A DNA stretch of 32,645 nucleotides. It comes from Stagnihabitans sp043738565 (GTDB taxonomy: Bacteria > Pseudomonadota > Alphaproteobacteria > Rhodobacterales > Rhodobacteraceae). The stretch spans positions 1-32,645 of the forward strand of contig JAYUGA010000162.1 of NCBI GenBank assembly GCA_043738565.1, in the 5' to 3' direction. Under the pieces are notes generated by a model. It was not told the DNA's origin, searched no databases, and was given only the letters and a program-made list of their open reading frames with translations. The position numbers and the translations under genes are program-made. Shown one piece after another: positions 15,653 through 23,726 of the stretch (the first letter of the stretch is position 1; every line of letters starts with the position of its first letter).

Positions 15653-16667
15653 ATGGCTGCAAAATGGGGCAACCACGAGGCGGGCTATAGGGAACTGGAA
15701 CCCGCCATTTCGAAATATTCCGCCAAGGCCGTAAAAGCGCAGGTTGCGGCGTTTTTGCAAGAATACAAAGGCGTCGAAGACTTTCAGGACAAGCTGCCCG
15801 CCGCATAGATCAAAGCGCGTGCCGATGGGGTGGTTGGTGAAAGCCTGGCGGATTTCCGCAAGAACAAGCCCTTCAACGACGCCTACAAGGCGCTGGACAG
15901 GCGGTGGACGCGCTTTGGAAAGAGCAGGTCAAATGCCGTCAGATGACCAATGAGGCCAAGCAGACGATCAACGATCTGAAAACCCTTTTGGAACATATGG
16001 ATACCGACCTGAAACAGCATGAGACGGAGCTGAAGGACGCGCAGGACAACCTCAAAAAGGATCAGGTCAGGGCCAAGGCAGGCAAGGGCACCCTGACGCC
16101 CTCGGTCATCAAGGCGGTCGATACGCTGGAAAAGGACTTCAAAAAGCGCGGCGGCGAGGTGGAAAAGCTGAAAAGGCAGATCGCCGCCGACAGCAAGGAT
16201 CTGACCGAGGCCGGCAATGCCTACAAGACCGAGGTGGACACCAAGATGGACAGCTACGCCGCCTAGTTTGAAAAGATCATCGAAAAGATCCTCGATTTCG
16301 GCCCAAATCGGGGCAGTCCGAAGCCGGCCTGCCGACGGCCTTGCAGGAAAACGTGCTGGTTGTCGCCGCCAAGAAGGCCGTCGCGGAAGGCAAACTGATC
16401 GAGAAGCATTGCAAATATGCGCTGGAAAAAGCCGAAAGCGCCAAGTCCCTGGCGCAGCCCGAACTGAAAGCGGCCAGTGTCAAGCTGGCCGGGCTGAAGC
16501 GGGTGCTTTCGGTGCAAAGCGGGGCGCGCAAGAAATACGCGGCGATCAACAAGAAAACCAAGAACAGCAAGGAAATCTACAAGCAGTTCAAGTTCATAGA
16601 CGAGGCGTTTGCCAGTGCGGAAAAGACGCTGGTCGCCACGATGAAGGCGATTGCGGTGATCAAATGA
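15653..16667 (+). pseudogene. decayed gene for a lysine-rich, helical protein of unknown function
   Basis: One continuous protein-like reading is split over three frames by four lesions: TAG at 15806-15808, a frameshift near 15895-15904, TAG at 16264-16266, and a frameshift near 16299-16305. The pieces are MAAKWGNHEAGYRELEP..., then VDALWKEQVKCRQMTNEAK... (15904-16266), then TALQENVLVVAAKKAVAEG... ending with TGA at 16665. Joined, they would give roughly 335 residues rich in Lys, Ala, Glu and Gln with long heptad-like helices, probably coiled coil. There is no signal peptide, membrane helix or recognisable domain. Both TAG codons are one C-to-T change from CAG. I do not recognise the family. 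It sits alone between tetR and GMC2 and has no clear ribosome site. Confidence 0.7.
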
Positions 16668-16696
16668 CCTCGGGCGCCCTGCGGGCAAGTCATGGC

Positions 16697-16726
16697 TTGA
16701 AATAACCGTCTGGTTACTTGTAGATT
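16697..16726 (+). promoter_or_regulatory. predicted promoter of the GMC2-CoA-transferase operon
   Basis: TTGAAA at 16697-16702 and TAGATT at 16721-16726, an 18-bp spacer (or GTAGAT one base earlier, 17 bp). The inverted repeat at 16700-16719 fills the whole spacer and overlaps the -35, a layout expected for tight repression by a TetR-type protein. Confidence 0.55.
16700..16719. promoter_or_regulatory. candidate TetR operator, GMC2 copy (best conserved)
   Basis: AAATAACCGTCTGGTTACTT. TAACC and GGTTA form perfect 5-bp arms around a 4-bp centre, and flanking AA/TT extend the symmetry after one mismatch. Between positions 16703-16718 it shares 13 of 16 bases with the SDR/MaoC site (22894-22909). 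It is located between the -35 and -10 of the GMC2 promoter. Confidence 0.7.
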
Positions 16727-16765
16727 GCCGCTAGCTGCGCCTTGGAACCGCAGGCGGGGGAGCGG

Positions 16766-18361
16766 ATGGAACAGGGCTTTGACTATGTAATCGTCGGTGG
16801 CGGGTCGGCGGGTTGCGTGCTGGCGGCGCGTCTGTCAGAGAACCCCACCGTAAGGGTTTGTCTGATCGAGGCGGGCGGTCGTGACACCAATCCGTTGATC
16901 CATGTGCCGGTCGGTTTTGCCAAAATGACCACCGGACCGCTGACCTGGGGCCTGACCACCGCGCCGCAACGTCATGTCAACAATCGCGAAATTCCCTATG
17001 CACAGGCGCGGGTGCTGGGCGGCGGTTCGTCGATCAACGCCCAGATTTTCACGCGCGGTCATCCTTCGGACTATGATCGGTGGCAGGACGAAGGGGCTGA
17101 GGGCTGGGGCTTTGCCGAAGTTCAGAAGTATTTCCTGCGGTCCGAGGGCAACACGATCCTGTCCGGCGGCTGGCATGGCACGGAGGGGCCGCTGGGCGTG
17201 TCGAATCTGCCCAATCCGCAGCCGGTCACGCGAGCTTTCGTGCAAAGCTGTCAGGAGTTTGGCATTCCCTATAACCCGGATTTCAATGGCGAAACCCAGG
17301 CGGGTGCCGGGGTTTACCAGACCACGACCAAGGACAGCCGCCGCTGTTCCGTCGCCGTCGGCTATCTGCGGCCGGCGCTGAAACGGCCCAACCTGACGCT
17401 GATCCCCGACGCTTTGGTGTTGCGGGTGATCATCGAAAAAGGCCGCGCGACCGGGGTGGAATATGCCGTGGGTAGGGCCGTGCACATGGTGCGGGCGGGT
17501 AGCGAGGTGATCGTGACCTCTGGTGCAGTGGGGTCGCCCAAATTGATGCTGCTCTCGGGCGTGGGGCCTGCAGCGCATCTGCAAAGCCTTGGAATCGCCG
17601 TGCAAAACGATCTGCCGGGGGTTGGACAGAACCTGACCGACCATTTCGGCATCGACATCGTGGCCGAGTTGAAGGCGCATACTTCGCTGGACAAATACAA
17701 CAAACCGCATTGGGCGCTGTGGGCCGGCATTGAATACGCGCTGTTCAAAAGCGGGCCGGTGGCGTCGAATGTCGTGGAGGGCGGGGCGTTCTGGTATGCC
17801 GACAAGGCCGCGCCAAGCCCGGATTTGCAGTTCCACTTTCTGGCCGGGGCGGGGGCCGAGGCTGGCGTGCCCTTGGTGCCGAAGGGGACGTCGGGGGTGA
17901 CGCTCAACTCCTATACGCTGCGACCGAAAAGCCGGGGGACGGTGACGCTGCGGTCGGCGGACCCGCGCGATTTACCGGTGGTGGACCCGAATTTCCTGGC
18001 CGAACCGGATGATCTGCGGATCGGAATCGAGGGCGTGAAGATCAGCCGGGAGATGTTCCGCCAGCCCTCGTTGCAGAAATACATCCGCGAGATTTGCTTT
18101 CCGAATGCCACTGTCAAAACGCAAGGCGACTACGAAGCCTATGCCCGGCAATATGGCCGCACCTCGTATCATCCGGTCGGCACTTGCCGCATGGGCCGCG
18201 ACGATCTGGCCGTCGTAGACCCCCATTTGCGGGTGCGCGGTGTGGATGGGTTGCGGATTTGCGACAGTTCGATCATGCCCAGTCTGATCGGGTCAAACAC
18301 CAATGCGGCCACGATCATGATCGGTGAAAAGGCCGCCGATCTGATCCGTGGCAATTCCTGA
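16766..18361 (+). CDS. GMC-family FAD-dependent oxidoreductase 2 (choline/alcohol dehydrogenase-like)
   Basis: A 531-aa paralogue of GMC1, similar along its whole length. FAD motif VIVGGGSAGC at 8-17; ribose-binding LIEAGG; GMC signature VLGGGSSINAQIFTRGH; TSGAVGSPKLMLLSGVGP; catalytic H469 in HPVGTCRMG; SNTNAATIMIGEKAADLI at the end. It oxidises an alcohol substrate that is not identifiable from sequence. The ATG at 16766 follows GCGGGGGAGCGG; an upstream in-frame start at 16742 is less likely. It is first in an operon with a CoA-transferase 7 bp downstream, an enoyl-CoA hydratase, a Dabb protein and a glycerate kinase, which points to a CoA-dependent catabolic route fed by alcohol oxidation. 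Confidence 0.92.
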   Translation: MEQGFDYVIVGGGSAGCVLAARLSENPTVRVCLIEAGGRDTNPLIHVPVGFAKMTTGPLTWGLTTAPQRHVNNREIPYAQARVLGGGSSINAQIFTRGHPSDYDRWQDEGAEGWGFAEVQKYFLRSEGNTILSGGWHGTEGPLGVSNLPNPQPVTRAFVQSCQEFGIPYNPDFNGETQAGAGVYQTTTKDSRRCSVAVGYLRPALKRPNLTLIPDALVLRVIIEKGRATGVEYAVGRAVHMVRAGSEVIVTSGAVGSPKLMLLSGVGPAAHLQSLGIAVQNDLPGVGQNLTDHFGIDIVAELKAHTSLDKYNKPHWALWAGIEYALFKSGPVASNVVEGGAFWYADKAAPSPDLQFHFLAGAGAEAGVPLVPKGTSGVTLNSYTLRPKSRGTVTLRSADPRDLPVVDPNFLAEPDDLRIGIEGVKISREMFRQPSLQKYIREICFPNATVKTQGDYEAYARQYGRTSYHPVGTCRMGRDDLAVVDPHLRVRGVDGLRICDSSIMPSLIGSNTNAATIMIGEKAADLIRGNS

Positions 18362-18368
18362 GGGTCCG

Positions 18369-19940
18369 ATGGGCAAAGTGAAAACCGCTGCGGAAGCTGT
18401 CGCGCTGATCCGGGATGGCGCGGTGCTGGCCGTATCGTCGTCGTCCGGCCTGTGCTGCCCGGATGCGGTGTTGCAGGCCCTTGGCGAAAGGTTTCAGGCG
18501 GAAGGCCATCCGCGCGGCCTGACCTCGGTGCATCCGATTGCGGCAGGGGATATGTTTGGCACCAAGGGGGTCGATCACATCGCCTTGCCGGGGTTGCTGG
18601 CCCGGATCATCGGCGGTTCCTATCCTTCCGGCCCGACCAATGCCGAACCGCCGAAGATCTGGCAGATGATTCTGGCGGAAGATGTGGCGGCTTGGAATGT
18701 GCCGTCTGGCATCCTCTTCGACATGCTGCGGGAAGGGGCGGGCAAGCGGCCTGGCGTGCTGACCAAGGTCGGGATGGAGACGTTTGTCGACCCTGATCAG
18801 GAGGGTTGTGCGATGAACGCCCGCGCCCGCGCCCAGACCTTGGTGCGCAGGGTCAGCTTTGACGGCGAGGATTGGCTGCATTTTCCGCCGATCAGACCCG
18901 ATGTTGCGGTGATCCGGGCGACTTCTGCGGACGAGAATGGCAACCTGACCTATGAACATGAAGGGGCGACGCTGGGCGCGATGGAAATGGCGCTGGCTGC
19001 GCGAAACACCGGCGGCATCGTCATCGCACAGGTCAAGCGGGTGGTGCAGAACGGCAGTCTGAAGCCGCATGATGTGCGGGTGCCGGGGATCTTGGTCGAT
19101 ATCGTGGTTGAAGCGCCGGACCAGTTGCAGACCACCGCGACCGGCTACGACCCGGCGATTTCGGGCGAGGTTTTCCGCCCCCTGCACACGTTCGAGCTGC
19201 CGGAGTTCGGCGTGTCCAAGGTGATCGCCCGCCGCGTCGCGCAGGAGTTGCGGCAGGGTTGGGCGGTGAACATCGGGTTTGGCATCTCTGCCAATGTGCC
19301 GCGAATTCTGTTGGAGGAGGGTCTGCATGGGGCAGTGACCTGGGTGATCGAGCAGGGCGCAGTCGGTGGCATTCCCTTGCTGGATTTCAAATTCGGCTGC
19401 GCGTCGAATGCCGAGGCTTTCGTCGCCTCGCCGCATCAGTTCAGCTATTTTCAGGCTGGTAGCTTTGACTGTTCGCTGCTGTCGTTTCTGGAGATTGACG
19501 CGGAGGGTTCGGTCAACGTTTCTCGGCTGTCTGCCACGCCGCACCGCACGGCGGGGGCGGGGGGTTTTGTCGATATTACGTCACGCGCCCGCAAGATCGT
19601 GTTTTCCGGCAGCTTCAGTGCCGGGGCCAGGATGCGCCTGCGCGACGGGCAACTGGTGATCGACAAGGAAGGCAAGATTGCCAAATTCGTCCCGAAGGTC
19701 GATCAGATCAGCTTTTCGGGGCGGCGGGCGCGGGCGCAGGGGCAGGACATCACCTATGTCACCGAACGCTGCGTGATCCGGCTGGAACCGCAGGGGCTGG
19801 TCGTGACCGAAATCGCGCCGGGGTTGGATTTGGAGCGGGATATTCTGGCGCAGGCAGCTACGAAGTTGGGAGTTTCGCCGGGGTTGCGGCTGATGGATGC
19901 GGCTCTGTTCCGGCCTGAATTGATCGGATTGACGCTATGA
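18369..19940 (+). CDS. acyl-CoA:acetate/3-ketoacid (propionate-type) CoA-transferase
   Basis: A class I CoA-transferase of 523 aa with the alpha and beta parts fused, as in propionate CoA-transferase and YdiF. It moves CoA from an acyl-CoA donor to a free carboxylic acid. The catalytic glutamate is E328 in VIEQGAVGGIP, the residue that forms the glutamyl-CoA intermediate. Other conserved stretches are SADENGNLTYEHEG (186-199) and AARNTGGIVIAQVKRVV. The ATG at 18369 has GAGGG upstream and lies 7 bp after GMC2. It overlaps the enoyl-CoA hydratase start by 4 bp. In context it probably activates the acid made after GMC oxidation. Confidence 0.9.
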   Translation: MGKVKTAAEAVALIRDGAVLAVSSSSGLCCPDAVLQALGERFQAEGHPRGLTSVHPIAAGDMFGTKGVDHIALPGLLARIIGGSYPSGPTNAEPPKIWQMILAEDVAAWNVPSGILFDMLREGAGKRPGVLTKVGMETFVDPDQEGCAMNARARAQTLVRRVSFDGEDWLHFPPIRPDVAVIRATSADENGNLTYEHEGATLGAMEMALAARNTGGIVIAQVKRVVQNGSLKPHDVRVPGILVDIVVEAPDQLQTTATGYDPAISGEVFRPLHTFELPEFGVSKVIARRVAQELRQGWAVNIGFGISANVPRILLEEGLHGAVTWVIEQGAVGGIPLLDFKFGCASNAEAFVASPHQFSYFQAGSFDCSLLSFLEIDAEGSVNVSRLSATPHRTAGAGGFVDITSRARKIVFSGSFSAGARMRLRDGQLVIDKEGKIAKFVPKVDQISFSGRRARAQGQDITYVTERCVIRLEPQGLVVTEIAPGLDLERDILAQAATKLGVSPGLRLMDAALFRPELIGLTL

Positions 19941-20713
19941 GCAATGCACGGCTTGATCTGGTGATTGCGGGCGGCGTGGCCCGGCTGACCATCCGGCGGT
20001 CTGACAAGTTGAACGCGCTGGATGCCGGAATGGTTGATGCGCTGATCCCCTTGTGCCGCCAGATCGAGCGGTCGAAGGCGCAGCTCGTCATTTTGACTGG
20101 CGAGGGCCGCGCGTTTTCGACGGGCGGTGACATTGCCGCCTGGAGCGGCTGGACGGCGGAGGATTTTGGCCGCCATTGGGTCCGCGACGGTCACGCCGCC
20201 TTTGACGCGTTGACGCGACTGTCGCAGCCGGTGATTGCAGTGCTGAACGGGCACGCTTTGGGCGGTGGGCTGGAACTCGCCGCCTGTGCCGATCTGCGGA
20301 TCGCCGAGGCGCATGTCAAGATAGGCCAGCCGGAGACGGGTCTGGGCATCATCCCGGGCTGGTCGGGAACACAACGGGCGGTGCGGCGGTTCGGGGCGCA
20401 ACTGGTGCGGCGAATGGCGTTGTTTGGCGAGGTTTTTACCGCAGAACAGGCGTTGACTCTGGGGATTGTTGATCAGGTAGTGCCGACCGGAACCGGACCG
20501 GCTGCGGCAGAGGTCGTTGCGGCCCGGGTCTTGGCACGCGGGGCGCGGGCCAATGAGCTGACCAAGATGCTGATCAATGCGGCGGAAGGCGAGGACCGCG
20601 AACGGGTGCTGGAATCTTTGGCCGGGGCATTGGCAGCAGGCAGCGCGGATTTGGCAGAGGGGTTGGCGGCGTTCCGTGAAAAACGCAAACCCCGGTTCTC
20701 AGGAAAGGACTGA
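19937..20713 (+). CDS. enoyl-CoA hydratase/isomerase (crotonase family)
   Basis: A 258-aa crotonase-fold enzyme acting on a CoA thioester. The oxyanion-hole segments are AFSTGGDIAAW (59-69) and GHALGGGLELA (105-115). Both glutamates of the hydratase pair are present: E113 in GGGLELA and E133 in GQPETGLGIIPG. Hydration of a 2-enoyl-CoA is therefore plausible, although related isomerases or lyases cannot be excluded. The start overlaps the CoA-transferase stop (ATGA), and the Dabb gene follows after 2 bp. Confidence 0.92.
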   Translation: MSNARLDLVIAGGVARLTIRRSDKLNALDAGMVDALIPLCRQIERSKAQLVILTGEGRAFSTGGDIAAWSGWTAEDFGRHWVRDGHAAFDALTRLSQPVIAVLNGHALGGGLELAACADLRIAEAHVKIGQPETGLGIIPGWSGTQRAVRRFGAQLVRRMALFGEVFTAEQALTLGIVDQVVPTGTGPAAAEVVAARVLARGARANELTKMLINAAEGEDRERVLESLAGALAAGSADLAEGLAAFREKRKPRFSGKD

Positions 20714-20715
20714 TC

Positions 20716-21030
20716 ATGATCCGCCATATCGTCGCGGTAAGGTTCCGGGACGACATAACGGCAGCGCAGAAGGCCGGATTCTATACAGCACTTCAGGCTC
20801 TGTCCGGCCATTTGGCAGGTATTCTGGACTTTCGCAGCTTCATCAATAGCTCGCCGGAAGAGCCGGTCGTCCACGGTTTCCGCGACCTGTTCTGGATCGA
20901 CTTTGTCGGTGCCGCAGCACGGGATGCCTATCTGGTTGCTCCGGCGCATCAGGCGATTGGTGGGCAATTGGTCGCTGCGGCGGTGGGTGGCGTGGCGGGG
21001 ATTCAGGTGTTGGACGTCGAACTGGAATGA
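20716..21030 (+). CDS. Dabb (stress-responsive A/B barrel) domain protein
   Basis: A 104-aa dimeric ferredoxin-like alpha/beta barrel protein. The start MIRHIVAVRFRDDITAAQKAGFYTALQAL and the central HGFRDLFWIDFVGAAARDAYLVAPAHQAIG with HPxH-like spacing (APAHQ) are characteristic of the Dabb family. Members are small and often of unknown role; some are cyclases or lyases in catabolic and biosynthetic clusters. An AGGAAAGGA ribosome site precedes the ATG and the gene overlaps the next start by 4 bp, so it belongs to this operon. It may catalyse or assist one step of the same pathway. Confidence 0.85.
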   Translation: MIRHIVAVRFRDDITAAQKAGFYTALQALSGHLAGILDFRSFINSSPEEPVVHGFRDLFWIDFVGAAARDAYLVAPAHQAIGGQLVAAAVGGVAGIQVLDVELE

Positions 21031-22286
21031 CCCCCGAGGACCGTGCCTTTCTGACCGGGCTGTTTCAGGCGGCGGTGACGGCTGCCGACCCGGTGGCGGC
21101 GCTGCGCGGCAATCTGCCGGCGCGGCCCAGGGGCCGAACCGTGGTGATTGGCGCGGGCAAGGGGGCGGCGCAACTGGCGGCGGCGTTTGAGGATCTGTGG
21201 GATGCACCGCTGACCGGGGTGGTGGTGACGCGCTATGGCTATGCCAGCCCATGTCGGCAGATCAGGGTGCTGGAGGCGGCGCATCCGGTGCCGGATAGTG
21301 CCGGCATGGCGGCGTCGCAGGCGTTGTTTGAGGCGGTGCGGGGGCTGACCTCGGAGGATCTGGTGGTGGCGCTGATCTGCGGTGGCGGGTCGGCCTTGCT
21401 GCCCTGTCCGCCCGGTGATCTGACACTGGCGGATGAGGCGGGGTTGAACCGGGCGCTGCTGGCTTCGGGCGCGCCGATTTCGGTGATGAACGCGATCCGC
21501 AAGCAGGTCAGTGGCATCAAGGGTGGCCGGCTGGCGGCGGCGTGTTTCCCGGCGCGGGTGATCTCGCTGGTGGTTTCGGACGTGCCGGGCGATGATCCGG
21601 CGCAGGTCGCCTCGGGGCCCACGGTGCCGGATGCGGTCAGTCGGGAGGCGGCGCGGCGGATGGTGGCGGCTTGGCGGATCGGGTTGCCGGACAGGGTGGC
21701 GGCATGGTTGGCGCGGGATGCCGGGCGGGCACCGCTGCCTTCCGATCCGGTCTTTGCCGGGAATGAAGTGCGCCTCATCGCCTCGGCCCGGCTGTCGCTG
21801 GAGGCGGCTGCGGAGACGGCGCGGGCGTGCGGGATTCCGGCGGTGATCCTGTCGGATGCGATCGAGGGCGAGGCGCGCGAGGTCGGGCGGGTTCATGCGG
21901 CGCTGGCCCGTGAGGTTGCGCTGCGGGGGCGGCCGTTTCCGCGCCCGGTGGTGATGCTGTCGGGCGGCGAGACGACGGTGACGTTGCGAGGCAAGGGCCG
22001 CGGCGGCCGCAATTCGGAGTTTCTGCTGGCGCTGGCCTTGGCGGCCGAGGCGCTGGGTTTCACGGCTTTGGCGGCGGATACCGATGGGATCGACGGGTCG
22101 GAGGATAACGCCGGGGCCTTTGCCGATGGCGGCTCGATGGCGCGGTTGCGGGCTGCGGGGGCGGACCCGGCGGCGCTGCTGGCCCAGAATGATGCCTGGA
22201 CGGCATTTGACCTTTTGGGCGACCTGTTTGTGACCGGGCCGACCGGAACCAATGTGAACGATTTCCGGGCGATTCTGGTCAGGTGA
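21027..22286 (+). CDS. glycerate 2-kinase / MOFRL family (GckA/TtuD type)
   Basis: A 419-aa protein with an N-terminal DUF4147 domain (VVIGAGKGAAQLAAAFE at 39-55; ICGGGSALLPCPPGDLTLADE from 117) and a C-terminal MOFRL domain (TDGIDGSEDNAGAFAD from about 352; GPTGTNVNDFRAILV at the end). These enzymes phosphorylate D-glycerate to 2-phosphoglycerate; older annotations call some of them hydroxypyruvate reductase. It overlaps the Dabb stop by 4 bp. Its presence at the end of the GMC2 operon suggests that glycerate, or a glycerate-like C3 acid, is one product of the pathway. Confidence 0.9.
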   Translation: MTPEDRAFLTGLFQAAVTAADPVAALRGNLPARPRGRTVVIGAGKGAAQLAAAFEDLWDAPLTGVVVTRYGYASPCRQIRVLEAAHPVPDSAGMAASQALFEAVRGLTSEDLVVALICGGGSALLPCPPGDLTLADEAGLNRALLASGAPISVMNAIRKQVSGIKGGRLAAACFPARVISLVVSDVPGDDPAQVASGPTVPDAVSREAARRMVAAWRIGLPDRVAAWLARDAGRAPLPSDPVFAGNEVRLIASARLSLEAAAETARACGIPAVILSDAIEGEAREVGRVHAALAREVALRGRPFPRPVVMLSGGETTVTLRGKGRGGRNSEFLLALALAAEALGFTALAADTDGIDGSEDNAGAFADGGSMARLRAAGADPAALLAQNDAWTAFDLLGDLFVTGPTGTNVNDFRAILVR

Positions 22287-22325
22287 GGGCGTCCGGTTCT
22301 GGACACTTTATGAACTATAATGAAT

Positions 22326-22832
22326 TCAATGGGTTGGTTTGGCGAAATTAACCTGCTGGTAAGACTCTGCCGTTGTCCCGCGATAGGCCATCAACTGGTT
22401 GCGGCCCTTCTGCACCACCTCGCCGTGCTGATTGCTGACCTCGAACCCGATCGTCAGCACGCCACGGCCCGGGTTGCTGGTGGGGCGCTTGCCCTCGACC
22501 TCCAGCACTGCGCGGATCACATCGCCTGCGAAAACCGGCTTGCGAAACGACCAATCCCAACCCAGCGAAGCCAGCGCGTGAAATTTTGCAGCGCACTGGT
22601 TCTTCAGCCCATCTACGAGAGACAGCACCAGAAGCCCATGCGCAACCTGGTGTGGAAAACCGTGCCGCTGGGCGCCCGCGTCGGACAGGTGAATCTCGAA
22701 ACGGTCGCCGGTCAGCGCGGCAAAGGCGGCGATTGCACCTGCAGAAACCACGGTGCTGCCGGTCGCAATGCGGTCGCCGATCTGGACCCGATCAAAATCA
22801 TGCAGGCCGGGGGCAAGGATAAGCGGGATCAT
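22326..22832 (-). CDS. MaoC-family (R)-specific enoyl-CoA hydratase-like protein
   Basis: A single hot-dog domain MaoC-type protein of 168 aa. The (R)-hydratase signature is ALTGDRFEIHLSDAGAQRHGFPHQVAHGLLVLSLVDGL, with the catalytic pair D43 and H48. It should hydrate, or dehydrate, a CoA-bound substrate in the opposite stereochemistry to a crotonase. A GGAAGG ribosome site lies 6 bp before the ATG. It is divergent from the SDR-DUF993 operon and shares with it a 117-bp intergenic region with the candidate operator. It is convergent with the glycerate kinase (39-bp gap). Confidence 0.88.
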   Translation of the reverse strand: MIPLILAPGLHDFDRVQIGDRIATGSTVVSAGAIAAFAALTGDRFEIHLSDAGAQRHGFPHQVAHGLLVLSLVDGLKNQCAAKFHALASLGWDWSFRKPVFAGDVIRAVLEVEGKRPTSNPGRGVLTIGFEVSNQHGEVVQKGRNQLMAYRGTTAESYQQVNFAKPTH

Positions 22833-22866
22833 CGGGTGCCTTCCACGGAGGTGATGATCATTTGTG

Positions 22867-22895
22867 TTGACCTTTGCGGCTTCGTCAATATGGTA
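22867..22895 (+). promoter_or_regulatory. predicted promoter of the SDR-DUF993-isomerase operon
   Basis: TTGACC at 22867-22872 with TATGGT at 22889-22894 (16-bp spacer). The operator-like repeat begins inside the -10 and covers the likely start point. On the other strand TATAGT (22901-22896) is a good -10 for maoC, but I see no clear -35 for it. Confidence 0.4.
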
Positions 22896-22910
22896 ACTAT
22901 ATGGTTACTA
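22891..22910. promoter_or_regulatory. candidate TetR operator, SDR/MaoC copy
   Basis: TGGTAACTATATGGTTACTA. The arms GTAAC (22893-22897) and GTTAC (22904-22908) are perfectly complementary around 6 bp. Positions 22894-22909 match the GMC2 operator (16703-16718) at 13 of 16 bases, including TAAC and GGTTACT. It lies between divergent maoC and SDR genes, so it could control both. Confidence 0.65.
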
Positions 22911-22949
22911 ACTGGTCAGACCGGCCGGAAACAGCAAGGGACCATCACG

Positions 22950-23717
22950 GTGCAGCAGGTTGCTTTGGTGACGGGATCGGTGCGCGGGATCGGGCTTGCG
23001 GCGGCGCTGGCACTGGCGCGGGAGGACTTTGCGATTGCGGTCAACGGGCCGGTGCTGGATGCCGAAATGGCCGAAGCGGCGGCACGGATTGCGGCCCAGG
23101 GGGCAACCACGTTCCTGGCGCCGTTCGATGTGACCGACCTTGCGGCGCATGATGCGGCGCTGGAGCGGATCGAGAATGCGCTGGGGCCGCTGACCACTCT
23201 GGTCAACAATGCGGGCGTCGGCGTGCTGGCACGCGGCGACCTGCTGGACGTCACCGAGGCAAGCTGGGATCGCTGTCTTTCGGTGAATGCCAAGGCGATG
23301 TTTTTCCTGAGTCAGGCCTTTGCCAGACGGCTTTTGCGCCGTGACAGAGCCGAAAATCTGTTCCATTCGATCATCAACGTGACCTCTGCCAATGCCAGTG
23401 CGGTGGCGGTGCAGCGGGCGGAGTATTGCGCGTCCAAAGCCGCAGCGGCAATGGTGTCCAAGGCGCTGGCGGTGCGGCTCGGACCGGAAAACATTGCGGT
23501 CTATGATGTGCAGCCGGGGCTGATTGCCACGGCGATGACGGCTCCGGTGATCGAAAGCTACGCCCAACGGGCGGCCGAGGGGCTGACGCTGTTTCCCCGC
23601 GTCGGCACGCCCGAGGAAATCGGCACGATCATCGCCTCGCTGGCGGCGGGCAAGCTGCCCTATACCACCGGGCAGGTGATTTCGGCGGATGCCGGCCTGC
23701 TGGTCTCGCGGTTTTAG
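22950..23717 (+). CDS. short-chain dehydrogenase/reductase (SDR, FabG-like)
   Basis: A classical SDR of 255 aa, using NAD(H) or NADP(H). The cofactor motif TGSVRGIG is at 8-15 and NNAG at 86-89; the active-site residues are S146, Y159 and K163 (YCASK). The C-terminus KLPYTTGQVISADAGLLVSRF is typical. I chose the GTG at 22950 because the SDR fold starts there (MQQVALVTGS) and AAGGGA lies upstream; frames that extend to 22320 read through the maoC gene and the operator. It is followed by DUF993 after 9 bp. Probably oxidises a hydroxyl group of a sugar-acid or polyol intermediate; the substrate is not known. Confidence 0.88.
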   Translation: MQQVALVTGSVRGIGLAAALALAREDFAIAVNGPVLDAEMAEAAARIAAQGATTFLAPFDVTDLAAHDAALERIENALGPLTTLVNNAGVGVLARGDLLDVTEASWDRCLSVNAKAMFFLSQAFARRLLRRDRAENLFHSIINVTSANASAVAVQRAEYCASKAAAAMVSKALAVRLGPENIAVYDVQPGLIATAMTAPVIESYAQRAAEGLTLFPRVGTPEEIGTIIASLAAGKLPYTTGQVISADAGLLVSRF

Positions 23718-23726
23718 GGGGCACGG

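Noticed and set aside
15806..16266. Recoding of TAG (as glutamine or another residue) in the lysine-rich gene
   Set aside because: Other genes in the window, for example the SDR and tetR, end in TAG, and the same gene also carries two frameshifts. Decay or sequence error is simpler.
22349..22362. TAACCTGCTGGTAA, resembling the candidate TetR operator (11 of 14 bases of the GMC2 core)
   Set aside because: It lies inside the 3' end of the maoC coding region, far from any promoter in the direction needed, and one arm has a mismatch. It could be a secondary binding site but I would not count it.
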